NCBI RefSeq assembly: GCF_963576615.1
Contig: NC_088717.1
Location: 57,491,526 to 57,555,525, forward strand
Direction of reading: 5' to 3'
Length of the DNA stretch: 64,000 nt
Source: Watersipora subatra
Lineage: Eukaryota > Bryozoa > Gymnolaemata > Cheilostomatida > Watersiporidae
The translations under genes were made by a program, and so were the position numbers. The first letter of the stretch is position 1, and each line of letters starts with the position of its first letter. A model generated the notes under the pieces. The model ran no database searches. It was not told the origin of the DNA and was given only the letters and a program-made list of their open reading frames with translations. Shown one piece after another: positions 1 through 11,260 of this stretch.

Positions 1-412
1 GCAGCTGCTACTGCTGCCCAACCATGCCAGTCATTTCTTCCATTAGCCAGGAAGTTCATTATTGTTGGTGAAGATTGTGGTTACCCACAAAGTGTCGCAA
101 GGTGAGTCTAATGGATGATAGACCGAGTTAGTTGTTAATTCCAATCATTCTACTCCGACAGTCATGTTCAACAACACTCTTAGTGTAGTGGTAAGAACTT
201 AGGCCTCCAGACTTGAAGGTTCCATGTTCAAATCCATTGTGAAATGGTTTTTTCATTGCCAGATTTAAATCGCTATTACAGGCACACAAATGGTGTACCT
301 ACAAACAGACAAATGACAAACGCTGAGATTTATAGATTAGATGACATGTCATTCTCTGTAACTCTGTTCTCTGTTAGTTATAGTAACAGAGTTATCATCT
401 GAAAATATAACT
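1..412 (+). repeat. Dispersed repeat block A, copy 1
   Basis: This block is nearly identical to 15008-15413, and its end (about 300-412) recurs at 1760-1870. It contains a tRNA-like SINE head at about 180-236. No open reading frame of interest lies in it. It runs off the left edge, so its true start is unknown. Confidence 0.85.
176..360 (+). mobile_element. tRNA-derived SINE
   Basis: The head reads like a pol III promoter: an A-box-like stretch (tagtgtagtggtaagaac) is followed about 30 bases later by a B-box-like stretch (ggttccatgttcaaatcc). The same head occurs at 1355-1427 and 15185-15250. No acceptor stem or CCA logic could be drawn, so this is a SINE rather than a working tRNA gene. Confidence 0.65.
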
Positions 413-1350
413 AATGGGATTTACAATCACACCTGAGCGTTTTGATGAGCGATGAGAATACTCTTCAGGAATACAGTGCGATGTAATAACAGCCATTGTC
501 ACGGCGTATAGAAGCTCAATTTGTAACTCGAAAGCTATTCGCTTTTCCTTAAAACATTGAAAGCCTCCCCGTAGAAATAAGTAATAACTGTATCCCTATT
601 TTTACTCAAATTAGTTTTTGTTTTAACTCAGATAATTCAGTGAGTATAAAAAAATGTTGAGGCCGGCGGCATTAATGTAGCTCTTTATGCAGGAAAGTGC
701 AAAATATGGGCAATATTGCTTCGCTCGTAAAACAGTAAATTTAGCTTTCCAAAATTCTGCCCATCTAGTCCAAAAATATAGCGCCACTCTCTATTTGAAT
801 ATCTCTTCTAATAGCACACCGCTATAAAGGAAGGGTGGAAAAATACGGCGGTATAGTGTTTAAATAGAGGTTTTATGGTATATCTATGTGTATGTGATTT
901 ACATCCTAAAACACACAGGTTCCACGCTTATTGTTTGGTGCAAGCAGCAATGGTTGCCCACAGCAACTCCTATTCAAGATAATATACGACTGTCCATGTA
1001 AAAAATTGTTAGTTGTTAGTTTTTACAGATTTTAGCAATTGACTTTAGAAAGAGTTGCTAATAGAACCAAAAATTGAAGGCATGTAAATTGAAATAGCAC
1101 ATTTGAAAATAACAAATGAAAAAAATAGGTAATGACTATAAAGCTTATAAAAAACTTTCAAAAGAAAAACTAAAGCAAAAGGTAATATTAATTAATAATA
1201 AAAACTGCATACTGAGCTTGCAACCCGCAATCGCGGCTAGAAGTAAAAGTGGTAATACAACTCCAATATGCTGAGCCTGTAATGGAAGGAAAACAATGCT
1301 GAACCAATAGATTTTGGATAAGGACAGATATGATATCTAAAAAAGATAAG
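413..1350 (+). repeat. Dispersed repeat block B, copy 1 (contains the 3' part of a MITE)
   Basis: This matches 13974-14920 almost base for base. Its first part (to about 889) is the right half of the MITE seen complete at 13608-14441 and ends in the same ttttatggta terminus. The remainder has no recognised content. The left end is truncated relative to copy 2. Confidence 0.85.
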
Positions 1351-1870
1351 GGCAACTTAGTGTAGTGGTAAGAACTTCTGCCTCCAGACTTGAAGGTTCC
1401 AAGTTCGAATCGATTGTGAAATAGCTTTTACATTGCGAGATTTAAATTGCTATTACTGGCACACAAATGACGTACCTACAACAGACAACCACAACCTACA
1501 ACAGACAACCACAACCTGCAACAGACTACCACAACCTACAACAGACAACCACAACCTACAACAGACAACCACAACCTACAACAGACAACCACAACCTACA
1601 ACAGACAACCACAACCTACAACAGACAACCACAACCTACAACAGACAACCACAACCTACAACAGACAACCGCAACCTACAACAGACAACCACAACCTACA
1701 ACAGACAACCACAACCTACAACAGACAACCACAACCTCCAACAGACAGCCACAACCTACAAACAGACAAACGACAAACACTGAGATTTATATAGATTAGA
1801 TGACATGTCATTCTCTGTAACTCTTTTCTCTGTTATTTATAGTAACAGAGTAATCATCTGAAAATATAGC
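1351..1870 (+). repeat. Block A, copy 2, internally deleted and expanded
   Basis: It begins inside the SINE head (pol III-like boxes at 1355-1427) and ends with the tail of block A. Relative to 14905-15413 it lacks about 250 bases between block B and the SINE head. A short segment near the middle has been amplified into the minisatellite at 1479-1759. Confidence 0.8.
1479..1759 (+). repeat. 20-bp minisatellite (cctacaacagacaaccacaa)
   Basis: About 14 near-perfect tandem copies of a 20-bp unit. The sister block at 15300-15325 has only a single related stretch (cctacaaacagacaaatgac), so the array probably grew from that seed. The threonine/glutamine-rich ORFs across it are by-products of the repeat. 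Confidence 0.95.
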
Positions 1871-1989
1871 TAGATCGCGTAAAAAAGCTAAAAGTAGCTT
1901 TTTTACGCAGTTTGAATGAGGCAAAATAATTGATCCAGATTGTCTAATCATTCTGTATGTTGCTGATGAGATATTGTAAATCTCTGCTG

Positions 1990-2166
1990 CTAGAATTTAC
2001 ATATGCGTCCATAAAGTTGTCCATAAAGAAACTCGTAGTGTGGCAAGTCAGTGCAACGCATGTGACTGAGCTCCTCTCGTGCACGTTCGAGGAAATATGC
2101 ATCTTTTAGCTCGTAGCCTTTCAAGCACTCAACTATCTTACCCAGCTGAGACATCTGCTTATCAGA
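1990..2166 (-). CDS. Putative terminal exon of an unrecognised gene
   Basis: On the - strand, frame open from 2166 down to a TAG at 1990-1992. From the ATG at 2154 it reads MSQLGKIVECLKGY and then a charged, helical-looking stretch with ERAREEL, HYEFLYGQLYGRI and the stop. The composition is protein-like rather than repeat-like. It could be the last exon of the gene whose upstream exons may lie at 2311-2516. I do not recognise the family and could not draw a clean acceptor. Moderate to low confidence. Confidence 0.35.
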   Translation of the reverse strand, partial: SDKQMSQLGKIVECLKGYELKDAYFLERAREELSHMRCTDLPHYEFLYGQLYGRICKF

Positions 2167-2310
2167 CTATTTTTCCGAAAGCAACATGGCATTGTCTTGT
2201 GAAATAGGGTTTTGGTACACTTCTTCCTTCATGTTCTAAGGTTTTGACAAAGATACAGCCAAAATGTGAGATTACATTTTGAAAATGCACATAGAAAGTC
2301 ACAGACCTAC

Positions 2311-2516
2311 CCTTTGAGTCCATTTGTAAAAGGTAAAGGTCTTCGCCCTCTTGAATAATAATGTGATCTTTGCCAAAGCGTGTGTAAACCTGAGACAAAA
2401 GAGGGAAAGTCACCAATTCTATCTGAAGCTTCAAGACGCTGTTCCTCTAAGTCAGCTCGTGCTTCAGCTAAAGTTGATGAAGTGCAGCCTTTAGGTTGCT
2501 GCTGTTTCATGTAAGA
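2311..2516 (-). pseudogene. Putative exon remnants of an unrecognised gene
   Basis: Two protein-like segments lie on the - strand. The first (2516-2414) follows a gtctcag acceptor-like site and begins SYMKQQQPKGCTSS, continuing into a charged AEARADLEEQRLEAS helix. The second (2389-2311) follows another gtctcag and reads VYTRFGKDHIIIQEGEDLYL, ending at a good donor (G|GTAGGT). They are in different frames and only 24 bases apart, too short for an animal intron, so a frameshifted remnant fits best. Family not recognised. Confidence 0.35.
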
Positions 2517-2526
2517 CTGAGACAGA

Positions 2527-2945
2527 GTCATCAGTGCTCTATTTAATGACATATAATGCCTTGTATCATATAATAGGCTAGGTAAGTATTAGTGGACAAG
2601 CGATTAACTAACTAATGGTGTACTTACTTGTAATGGTGTACATGTACCTACTTGTAATGATATGCTTATTTGTAATAATTTACTTACTTGCGATGATTGT
2701 ACTTACTTGTAATGATGTACTTACTTGTAATGTTTGTACTTACTTTAATGATGTACTTACTTTAATGATGTACTTACTTTAATGATGTACTTACTTGTAA
2801 TGCATGTACTTACTTTAATGATGTACTTACTTGTAATGATGTACTTACTTGTAACAATGTACTTACTTGTAACAGTGAACCTACTTGTAACGATGTACTT
2901 ACTTGTAATGATGTACTTACTTGTAATGGTGTATTGACGTAATGA
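2527..2945 (+). repeat. Header and 18-bp minisatellite of ILP unit 1
   Basis: The header (gagtcatcagtgctctattt and onward) is repeated at 7058 and 10157. It leads into tandem copies of an 18-bp unit (aatgatgtacttacttgt) from about 2610. The same array type follows the header in units 2 and 3, so it was copied with the insulin-like genes. Confidence 0.9.
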
Positions 2946-3059
2946 TGTAAGCAGCATTCCTAAATGGATGGGTTAGCTATGAGAAATTGCTCTTCTTTAG
3001 TTTTGCTCAAAAACATAGAATTTAAGAGCTAGGTACAGAGCATAAACAGTATCAACTGT

Positions 3060-3393
3060 GTCAACTCAGCAACCGGGTATTTTAAGCTATAAACGGATTT
3101 ACACTCTGTGCCAAAATTAGAAGACAATACTTTTGATTCAATTGCAAAAATCGATAGAAAATGTGGTAAGAGCTGCATGTGATGCAGGTTAGGCAATGAA
3201 GCACCTGCTTGTGACCTTCAACTGCCTTTCCTAGAAAACAAAAACAAAGGGTGCAGAGGTTATCATTAAATGTCTTTAGAAGTGTTGTACAAGTTTTTTG
3301 CCTGGGAATGAATGCGGAAAGACAGCATTGTCAAAGTACGTCTGCGCTGGCTGCCTCCACTAGTGGATTGTGAGCTAGAGAACACAGAGCATC
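3060..3393 (+). promoter_or_regulatory. Conserved upstream block of ILP gene 1
   Basis: This stretch is closely matched at 7620-7947 and, more weakly, at 16100-16345, always just upstream of the proposed first exon. It includes a shared motif around tgatgcaggttaggcaatga and a conserved run (aacacagagcatcatgg) leading to an ATG. Conservation between copies may only reflect recent duplication, but the position suits a promoter and 5' UTR. No unambiguous TATA box was identified. Confidence 0.45.
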
Positions 3394-5600
3394 ATGGCAA
3401 TCTGGGGAGACACATTTTTGGGTTATGAACATGGCAATACAAGCTGGTTTAGCAGTACTGTAGTTTATATATATATATGGTAATAATTATAAAGTAATAA
3501 CAATATATTATTTTGGACTGCAGAAAAAATTGGTTAATGCTGCATATACACTAATAAAATCGATTTAACATTTTTATGTTTTGAACTTTTTGGATTCAAA
3601 CTTGATTATATTTAAAATATCATTTGCTCAAAGATGTGAAACTTATTTTAATGACTGACTGAAAATACTTTAAAGTTTCAATTTTAATATACGTATCTAG
3701 AATACTTGCGAAAACGTAGTCGTAAACATGATCGTTAAGTTTTTTTTAAATCATCAATCAAAATAGTTTGTTAAATTATAATAGTATGATGGAAGGTCTC
3801 TCCTTTACTCTGTTGCATACTTACTAAATTAGACTGTATCTTATGTAGAACACCTAAATATACATTTGTTACGTGACAAAGATAGTTTTATATTGTCAGC
3901 ACTCTCATGTATCACAGTGTTAAAACAGTTTGTAGGAGTGAACAGAAATAGTAATTCTATAAGTAAGTTTGGATTAAATAATGTATTTTGGTTGCAGCTG
4001 ATAATATCAACATTAGTTTCATATTGTCTTTTTACTGACACCTAATTAATCACATATTTCAAACTGATATGTACCAGAAAACTATTGTTTTATCAACTTT
4101 AGGGTTAAAAATATGTGTAACCAAAGATAAACTGAGAATACTATTTCTATTGTAGAATGTTGTTAGTTGTGCTTGTCTTCTCCTTGCTGACTGGTGTTCA
4201 TGCTGGATACGAGCGGTCATGTTCGGCGGAGGACTACAACCTATCCTCTCTCAGCTTCGACTGCCAAAATGATTTTCTGAGAAACCTTTAGGAAGTCTAC
4301 AGTGATGAAGGTTGGTTATAAACATTACATAATTGCATATTTGTGGGACAATTTTCTGTTGGTACAGATGCTGTGCAACAGGTGTGTTTCATTTTCTATA
4401 AATACTTAAACATGTAACAAAAGCTATGTCTACACTAACACATTAGCTTATATTAGTTTCTTTTCTATTAAAGATATTTACTTATATTTTTTGACACCTT
4501 CTACACAACTTTCAACAATAAACAAAGCTAATATTAAGTTGTGAGGACAGTGAACAGTAAATAAGGCCATGAATCATACATTACCTGGCACTAGACTCTT
4601 TTCTGATTGGCTGCCAGAATAGAAAATGCATAAAAAAACTGAAAAGATTACATTGGATTTTAACTGATTGTACCACTTGTTTAGGAATGTCTGATAATCA
4701 TAACTAACTTATTCTGAACGACCAGTTAACAGAGATATCACAAACTTCAGCCAATTGTATGCTAGGTTACTAGTGAGCTAAGAGATAGATAAATGCTATT
4801 CAGGTCCTGTATCAACAGACTATATAAATTTACTGAAAGAATATAAGTCTTGAGTAATATCTTAACGCTAGTCAGCGAGTTGATTAGAAGGTAAGTTGAG
4901 GTAAGTAAGGTAAGTAAGGTAAGTTGTCTATTGAAGCTGAGCTGTAAACAGGTTGTCTTTTTTGGCCATTCAGTGAGCTGCTTAAGAACAAGTTGAGTTT
5001 TAACGCTGGTCAGCAACCTGACTAAAAGACAACTTGTCTCTTAAAACTAGTTCGGAAATAGTGTAATAAAAATTGATTTAGCTGAAAATATATTCAAGGT
5101 TGGGTGGTATTACTCGTCATTTCTTGTTAGAAACTTAGCTACAGGTGCACTTACCATGAAGAACAGATGGTACAGCACTTCAATTATGTTAATCAAACTT
5201 ATCTATCGTATAGACAAGAATAATGGTGTTCATCGGAACAATCAGCAGATGTTAGAGTCTGTTTGACATTCAGATGTTGAACAGTGTGAAATTATCAATA
5301 TGTAGCTTTCTATAACTTTAATAGAAAGCAGTTTTTTATAACGCAAAAATAAAGGGAGTTTCTGTGTATTTCAATACAACTTTAATTTGTTAACCAAGTA
5401 CTGCTATGCAGAGATTTTGTTTTTTCAAATCAAGTTATTCTATATTTATATTTGCAGCCAGGCAAAAGAGTTCTCCATTCACAAGTTGTTCTGCGGCTCA
5501 CAGATTCCTGCGAAAGAAGCGATCAGAAACAGAAAGTGGTATTTGGTGCGAGTGTTGTATTCACTCACGTACTTCAACGGAACTGGCAGCTCATTGCTGA
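3394..5600 (+). pseudogene. Insulin-like peptide gene 1, pseudogene
   Basis: Three segments align with ILP genes 2 and 3: 3394-3422 (proposed exon 1), 4156-4310 (signal peptide and B chain) and 5458-5600 (C peptide and A chain). The signal peptide reads MLLVVLVFSLLTGVHA and the A-chain region GIWCECCIHSRTSTELAAHC. It is broken in several independent ways: the exon 1 donor has TT where the others have GT; a TAG at 4289-4291 stops the B chain; the last B-chain cysteine is tyrosine; the first dibasic site is KS instead of KR; and an A-chain cysteine is arginine. Acceptors and the phase-1 second intron are still visible. A (CT)n tract has expanded in its 3' flank. A functional product is very unlikely. 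Confidence 0.85.
4311..5457 (+). other. Intron 2 of ILP pseudogene 1; nothing recognised
   Basis: The 1147-base intron is longer than that of gene 2 (267 bases). Its 3' end (about 5310-5457) resembles the end of gene 2's intron. A short direct repeat (gaggtaagtaaggtaagt) lies near 4898. No gene, element terminus or structured RNA was seen. Confidence 0.5.
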
Positions 5601-5760
5601 TTTATCCACAGACATGTAAACTAGCTCTTAAAACATTGCAGAGACTTGTGTTGTTGTCTGTCATACCTATGCTTGTATCTCGCCTCTTGACTTATACATA
5701 ATATTCTCATGCCATAAACTAGATAGAGAGATATAATATAGCAATAAGAGTTCAGCAGCA

Positions 5761-6246
<486 letters not shown>

Positions 6247-6276
6247 CAACTTCTGTATGTTTTTATTTTGATAGTA

Positions 6277-6282
6277 AATAAA
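6277..6282 (+). terminator. Polyadenylation signal of ILP unit 1
   Basis: AATAAA in the context agtaaataaaaaagctgag. It is matched by the AATAAA downstream of gene 2 at 9252 in a nearly identical context, which supports it as the ancestral poly(A) signal. Confidence 0.6.
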
Positions 6283-6289
6283 AAAGCTG

Positions 6290-7056
6290 AGAGCTACAAC
6301 CAGTGTAGTAAATACTTTTACTGTTAATATATCCTGCTCTAGGAATATTGAACAGTCATAACCTCTGTCACATCTCACTGTGAGAAGTCTCTGAATACCA
6401 TTTATTGTTTTAAGTAAACTTCTACATCTCTAACTTTTGACTTTATGGCTAAAATTTTAGAGGTTCCAGAATATCCAAGTACGATGCAACATCAATTTCT
6501 ATGTTAATTAAGCAAATTGAAAAAATTGTATAAAAAATAAACACATTGAATAATTTCCCACACAACACAACTACCTCAGCGTCTACTCAAAGTTTCTACA
6601 ATTGTCACAGCGTAAAAAAATTTATTGTACCTTTTTATCTGAGGAGCAGCAATGACTCTGTACATACCTTTAATAGTGTTGACAACTCTACAAGTTAAAA
6701 ATGTGTTGACAACTCTCGAGTTCAATATGCCTGAAAGCTTGTTATGTGTTTAAACTATATATTGGAATGAAACCACTCTTGTGCTTAAACAGTCAGCCAA
6801 TAAAACAATTAATGGTAAACATGCTGATGCTGAATTGATATAACCGTCAACAACCAACAATAAATATCACTCACCAGCTTCACTGCTGCCTTCATCATTG
6901 TGATCCAGGTTTACTTTTATGTCCATAGCAGATTGTTTACTGTGTGATTCTGATGACAGGGTATTATCTAAACAATACTAGCAATTTCTTTAAAAAGTCA
7001 TTCATAATCCTGAGATGACATTATTATTGTTTTAGCTGGTCTATGGTTACACTTGA
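6290..7056 (+). other. 3' flank of ILP unit 1
   Basis: No gene seen. The stretch from about 6880 to 7056 aligns with 9960-10155, the equivalent junction after gene 2, and marks the boundary between duplicated units. Confidence 0.6.
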
Positions 7057-7057
7057 T

Positions 7058-7400
7058 TTCACAGTCATCAGTATTCTATTTAATGACATATCATACCATG
7101 AATCATATACCGTAATGGGCTATGTTGGTATTGGTTTACAAACAACTAACCTTGCCTTGATGTACTTACTTGCACTGAGGTACTTACTTGTAATGATGTA
7201 CTTATTAGCAATAATGTACTTACTATTAATGATGTACTTACTTGCTATGATATACTAGCGATGATGTTCCTACTTACGCTGATGTACTTTCTTGCAGCGG
7301 TGTATTTACAAATGTACTTGTAATGATGTACTTACTTATAAAAATGTACTTACTTGTAACGATGTACTTACTTGTAAATAATATACTTGTTTGTAATGAG
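7058..7400 (+). repeat. Header and 18-bp minisatellite of ILP unit 2
   Basis: The header cagtcatcagtattctattt is followed from about 7155 by degenerate tandem copies of the gatgtacttacttgtaat unit, as in units 1 and 3. Confidence 0.85.
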
Positions 7401-7947
7401 ATGATAAGGATGTTGATGTGACTCGCTTTGATATTAGAAACTATTAGGCCCCTTCAATAAATATAAAATTGAGAAGTTATTGAACAGGTTAATTAAACAC
7501 AAAATTCTTAAAATGGTTTTGTTAGCAATAAGAAATTGTCCTTTCTTACTTGAGCTCAAAAATTACAGATTTTGAGAACTAGGTGAAAAGCATAAACAGT
7601 AGCAGCTGTGTCAACTCAGCAACTGAGTATTTTAAGCTATAAACGGATTTACACTCTGTGCCAAAATTAGAAGACAATACAGTTGATGCAATTGCAAAAA
7701 ACGATAGAAAAAGTGGTAAGAGGTGCCTATGATGCAAGTTAGGCAATAAAGCACTGCTGTGACCTTTAACTGCCTGTCCTAGAAAGCAAAAACAAAGAGG
7801 TTCAGAGGTTATCATCAAATGTCTGTATGAGGTTGCATAGGTTTTTTCCTGGGAACGCATGCGGAAAGACAGCGTTGTCAAGTTACTTTTGTGTTGGCTG
7901 TCTCCACTGGTGGATGTACGACTGTGAGCTAAAGAACACAGAGCATC

Positions 7948-9045
7948 ATGGCGATCAGGAAAGAGACATGCTTAGGGTATGAGCCTAGCAATACGAGTTT
8001 GGGTTTACTATACTGAGTTTATAATACAATACTGGGTTTACCAGTATATTTCATATATATGGTAGTAATTATAAAGCAATAACAATATATTATTTTGAAC
8101 TGGTGTGATAATGGTGCATATATATTTTAACAAAATCAAATAATAATTTATATGTTTTTAGCTTTATAAATTCAAACATGATTATATTCAAAATGTTGTT
8201 TGCTCAAGTTTTACATATTTATTTTAATTACAGACTGAAAATAGTTTATGTTTTAAAATAGTTAAAGTAGTTAAAATAGTTTTAAGTTTTCAGGAGTTAT
8301 CATCTCGGTAGTAGCTGATAATATCTACATTTGCTACTTGTTCCATATTGTCATCTTGCTGACGCCTGACTATTCACTAATTTAAAAATGTTTCCAACTG
8401 TATGCAATAAAAGCTGTTTTTCATGAAGTTTAAAAACATGTATAACCAAAGATGAACTGAGAATATTATTTATCTTGTAGATTGTTGGTGGTTGTGCTTG
8501 TCTTCTCCTTGCTGACTGGTGTCCATGCTGGATACGAGCGGACATGTTCGGCAGAGGACTACAGCCTATTCCCTTACAGCACTGACTGCCAAAATGATTT
8601 TCTGAGAAACCTTGTAAGAGTCTGCAGTGATGAAAGTTAGTTATAAACATTACCTAATTACAAATCCGTGGCCTAATTTCCTGTTGATACAGAAACTGAT
8701 AAGTGTCAGACTGTTTTCTATATGAGCACACATCCTTTGTCTGATCAGACAGAGTAGAATACTTTAGCTTTCTATAATCTAAATACAAATATAATGTGAG
8801 TTTTAGAGCATTTAAATACAACTTTAATTCATCAATCAAGTGCTGGTGAGAAAAAATTAAAGTATTCTTGCAAATCAACTTATTTTATATTTATATTTGT
8901 AGTCAGACAAAAACGTTCTCCATTCACTAGTTATGCTGCTGCACACAGATTCCTGCGGAAGAAGCGATCAGAAACAGAAAGTGGTATTTGGTGCGAGTGC
9001 TGTATTCACTCATGTACTTCAACAGAACTGGCAGCTCATTGCTGA
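7948..9045 (+). CDS. Insulin-like peptide gene 2
   Basis: This encodes a secreted insulin-family prohormone of 108 residues from three exons: 7948-7976, 8481-8635 and 8903-9045. Exon 1 is inferred. It gives MAIRKETCLG with a GTATGA donor in phase 2, and joins in frame to a hydrophobic LLVVVLVFSLLTGVHA, giving a good signal peptide with cleavage after residue 26. Without it exon 2 has no ATG (TTG replaces the ATG of genes 1 and 3). The B chain has C32, C46 and C58, the last two spaced C-x11-C as in insulin. Dibasic sites at K65-R66 and K82-R83 bound a short C peptide. The A chain carries C92, C94, C95, C99 and C108 in the pattern CxCC-x3-C-x8-C. Eight cysteines fit the lophotrochozoan insulin type with a fourth disulfide. 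Intron 2 is phase 1, the classic insulin position. It should act outside the cell on an insulin-type receptor; the actual role is unknown. Confidence 0.82.
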
Positions 9046-9251
9046 TTTATCCACATACATGTAAACTAGCTCTTAAAACATTGCAGAGACTTGTGTTGTT
9101 GTCTAGGAAACTTATGTTTGTATCTCCCTTTCCCCTGACTCAGACATAATTTTTTCATGTAATGAAAGAGGTAGAGAGATACAGTATAGCAAAGAGTTCA
9201 GCAGAAGTTGTTTTCTCTTTACCAACTTCTATATGTTTTATTTTTACAGTA

Positions 9252-9257
9252 AATAAA
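9252..9257 (+). terminator. Polyadenylation signal of ILP gene 2
   Basis: AATAAA about 205 bases after the stop codon, in the same context as the AATAAA of unit 1 at 6277. Confidence 0.6.
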
Positions 9258-9637
9258 ATAGCTGAGAGCTACAACCAGAGCAGTAGATACTTTTTCTACC
9301 GTTAACATAGTCTGCTTTGGAATACTTGAACAGTCACAACTCATCATTCAGAAGTCTCTGATTTCTGAAGTCGCAGTTTTATATATCTGAATACATTTAT
9401 AGCTCTATATATCAATACATCTATGAATACATTTATAGCTCTATATATCTATATATCTCTGAATACAACTAATTGAACTTTTGTATCGCTTCCTTTTGGC
9501 GTTACAGCTGAAATTACACAAATACTATAATCTCCAAGTATGATGCATCAGCAATTGCTATGTTAAATAAAAAATATGGCCAATTGGGATAACACAAAAA
9601 TAACACATTGTTGTATAATTTTAAATATACATATAAC
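9258..9637 (+). other. 3' flank of ILP gene 2
   Basis: No gene seen. A short degenerate direct repeat (tatatctgaatacatttata) lies at 9380-9470. The rest aligns loosely with the 3' flank of unit 1. Confidence 0.5.
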
Positions 9638-9707
9638 CAGGCCCGTATTCTCTGGGGCGGCTGGCCGGCTGAGCCGCCCCAACTTGCAACCAGGGAATTC
9701 AGGCCTG
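9638..9707 (+). mobile_element. 70-bp hAT-like mini element
   Basis: It starts caggcccgtattctctgggg and ends agggaattcaggcctg, giving imperfect inverted termini. It is flanked by near-identical 8-bp sequences, catataac (9630-9637) and catgtaac (9708-9715). An 8-bp target duplication with CAGG-type ends is the hAT signature. Its ends match the 776-bp element at 61309-62084, of which it looks like an extreme internal deletion. Confidence 0.75.
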
Positions 9708-10084
9708 CATGTAACTGCTTGAGAATATAACAGATGTTTCTATATTTGTGTCAGCAAAGAAAGTGATTTATTTCCTTTTTTCATCTCATGAACAGCAAAG
9801 ACCAAATCCATATTTTAGTAATATTGACAGCATTGGAGTTAAAAATTTGCTAACAACTTGTGTTGAAGTTGTGCTGACAACTCTTAAATGGAAAACGTGC
9901 TGATAACTCCTAAATTGAAAATGTGCTAAAACCTTGTACATGTGATATGGTTTAGCTATTGCCAACCATATTCACGGCTACCTTCATCATTGTCATTCAG
10001 GTTTAATTTGATGTCTGTAGCAGCGTTGTTTGCTGCGTGATCCTGGGAATAAGGTATTATCTAAGTAATATTAGCAATTTCGTT

Positions 10085-10445
10085 TACGCCATTCATAATC
10101 CTGAGATGATATTATTATTGTTTTCGCTGGTCTATGGTTACACTTAATTTCACAGTCATCAGTATTCTATTTAATGACATATCAAATCTTGAATCATATA
10201 ATAGGTTAGGTAAGTATTAGTTTACAAACAAATAGCTTTGCATTGATGTACTTGTTATGATGTACTTACCCTGATTTAAATTACTTTAAGCAATGTACTT
10301 ACTTGCAATAATGTACTCACTAGTAATAATGAACTCACTAGTAATAGTGTACTTACATGTAATAATGTACTTACATGTAATAATGTACTTACATGTAATA
10401 GTGTACTTACATGTAATGATATACTTATTGTGACTTATATTACTT
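10085..10445 (+). repeat. Header and minisatellite of ILP unit 3, displaced
   Basis: The junction sequence and header match units 1 and 2, followed by an array of a related 18-bp unit (taatgtacttacatgtaa). The insulin-like gene that should follow is not here; the unit resumes near 16080, so about 5.6 kb appears to have been inserted or rearranged in between. Confidence 0.8.
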
Positions 10446-10591
10446 ATATACTTATAGTTTTTGTCTTGCCACTATTCCACAGCGTGAAGTCTCTAATTCG
10501 TGTTTATTAAATATGAGCTCATTACTGGGTTTCATTTGGGGATTACCAACTTCGAGAGGCTGTCACATAGACACCAACTATTTAGGCCCTA

Positions 10592-11260
10592 GTGAACCAA
10601 AGTCAGACCTCAAGGGTCAGCAACCGAAAATCGAGTGAGTGCAGAGCCAATGAAGAACTTGTTATAGCTGAAATATCAGGACCTCACAAAGTTGGAGTCG
10701 TCCTCTCCAATGCTCCTGCTTACTTACATGTACCTTTTGGCACAAATTTAACTCCCTCAAACTGTCCAATAGCAGCTTCGCTGTGCAAGCGCATATCCTA
10801 TCAACAGATTTCATAAACTAAATTCTGCTTTTTCCACAGCTTGTGCTACTAAAGTCATATGGTTAAACGCTTGGCTTTAAGTCTGTGGGCAGACGCTTTT
10901 TTAATTCCTGGCATGTTCTCCAAGAGATACAGGCGGTGCCTCTCTGCCAGACATAATGTCATTCTAGAACCACACCTGCTAAAGCTGTCATCTGCTGAGG
11001 CACCAGCTCAGTCACACGAAAGATTATTGTACCAACTATGGAGCTTTGTTCAGACAAAGAGGAAAGCTAATGGCTCTTTCTCAGAGCCAGTGCGAGGAGT
11101 TGTCTACACAAACTCACCTTGTAGGTTTACTTGCAACAAAATTCACATTGCAGTTATTTGGTATCAAAAGATTTACCATGTCTTACTCTGTTGTGTTGTA
11201 GGTGCAAAATATGTGGGAATGTGTTTACAAGCTCTTAAAAGCTCAAAAACCAACAGTTAA
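10592..11260 (+). other. Uncertain ORFs, no recognised product
   Basis: Two open frames of 74 and 133 codons (10592-10816 and 10859-11260) have fairly ordinary amino-acid composition but no motif I know. The 3' end of the second falls inside the inverted-repeat arm at 11122-11280, so at least that part is repeat sequence. They may be remnants of an element's internal gene. I do not call a gene. Confidence 0.2.

Noticed and set aside
176-250. tRNA gene
   Set aside because: A- and B-box-like stretches exist, but the cloverleaf does not form and the sequence recurs as part of a longer repeat, so it is a SINE head. The same holds at 19800 and 51003.
3170-3230. Conserved hairpin in the insulin-like upstream block
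   Set aside because: A gcaggt/acctgc stem is present in units 1 and 3, but unit 2 has changes on both sides that do not keep the pairing.
10592-11260. Two consecutive + strand ORFs as one gene
   Set aside because: No family motif, different frames, and the end overlaps an inverted-repeat arm.
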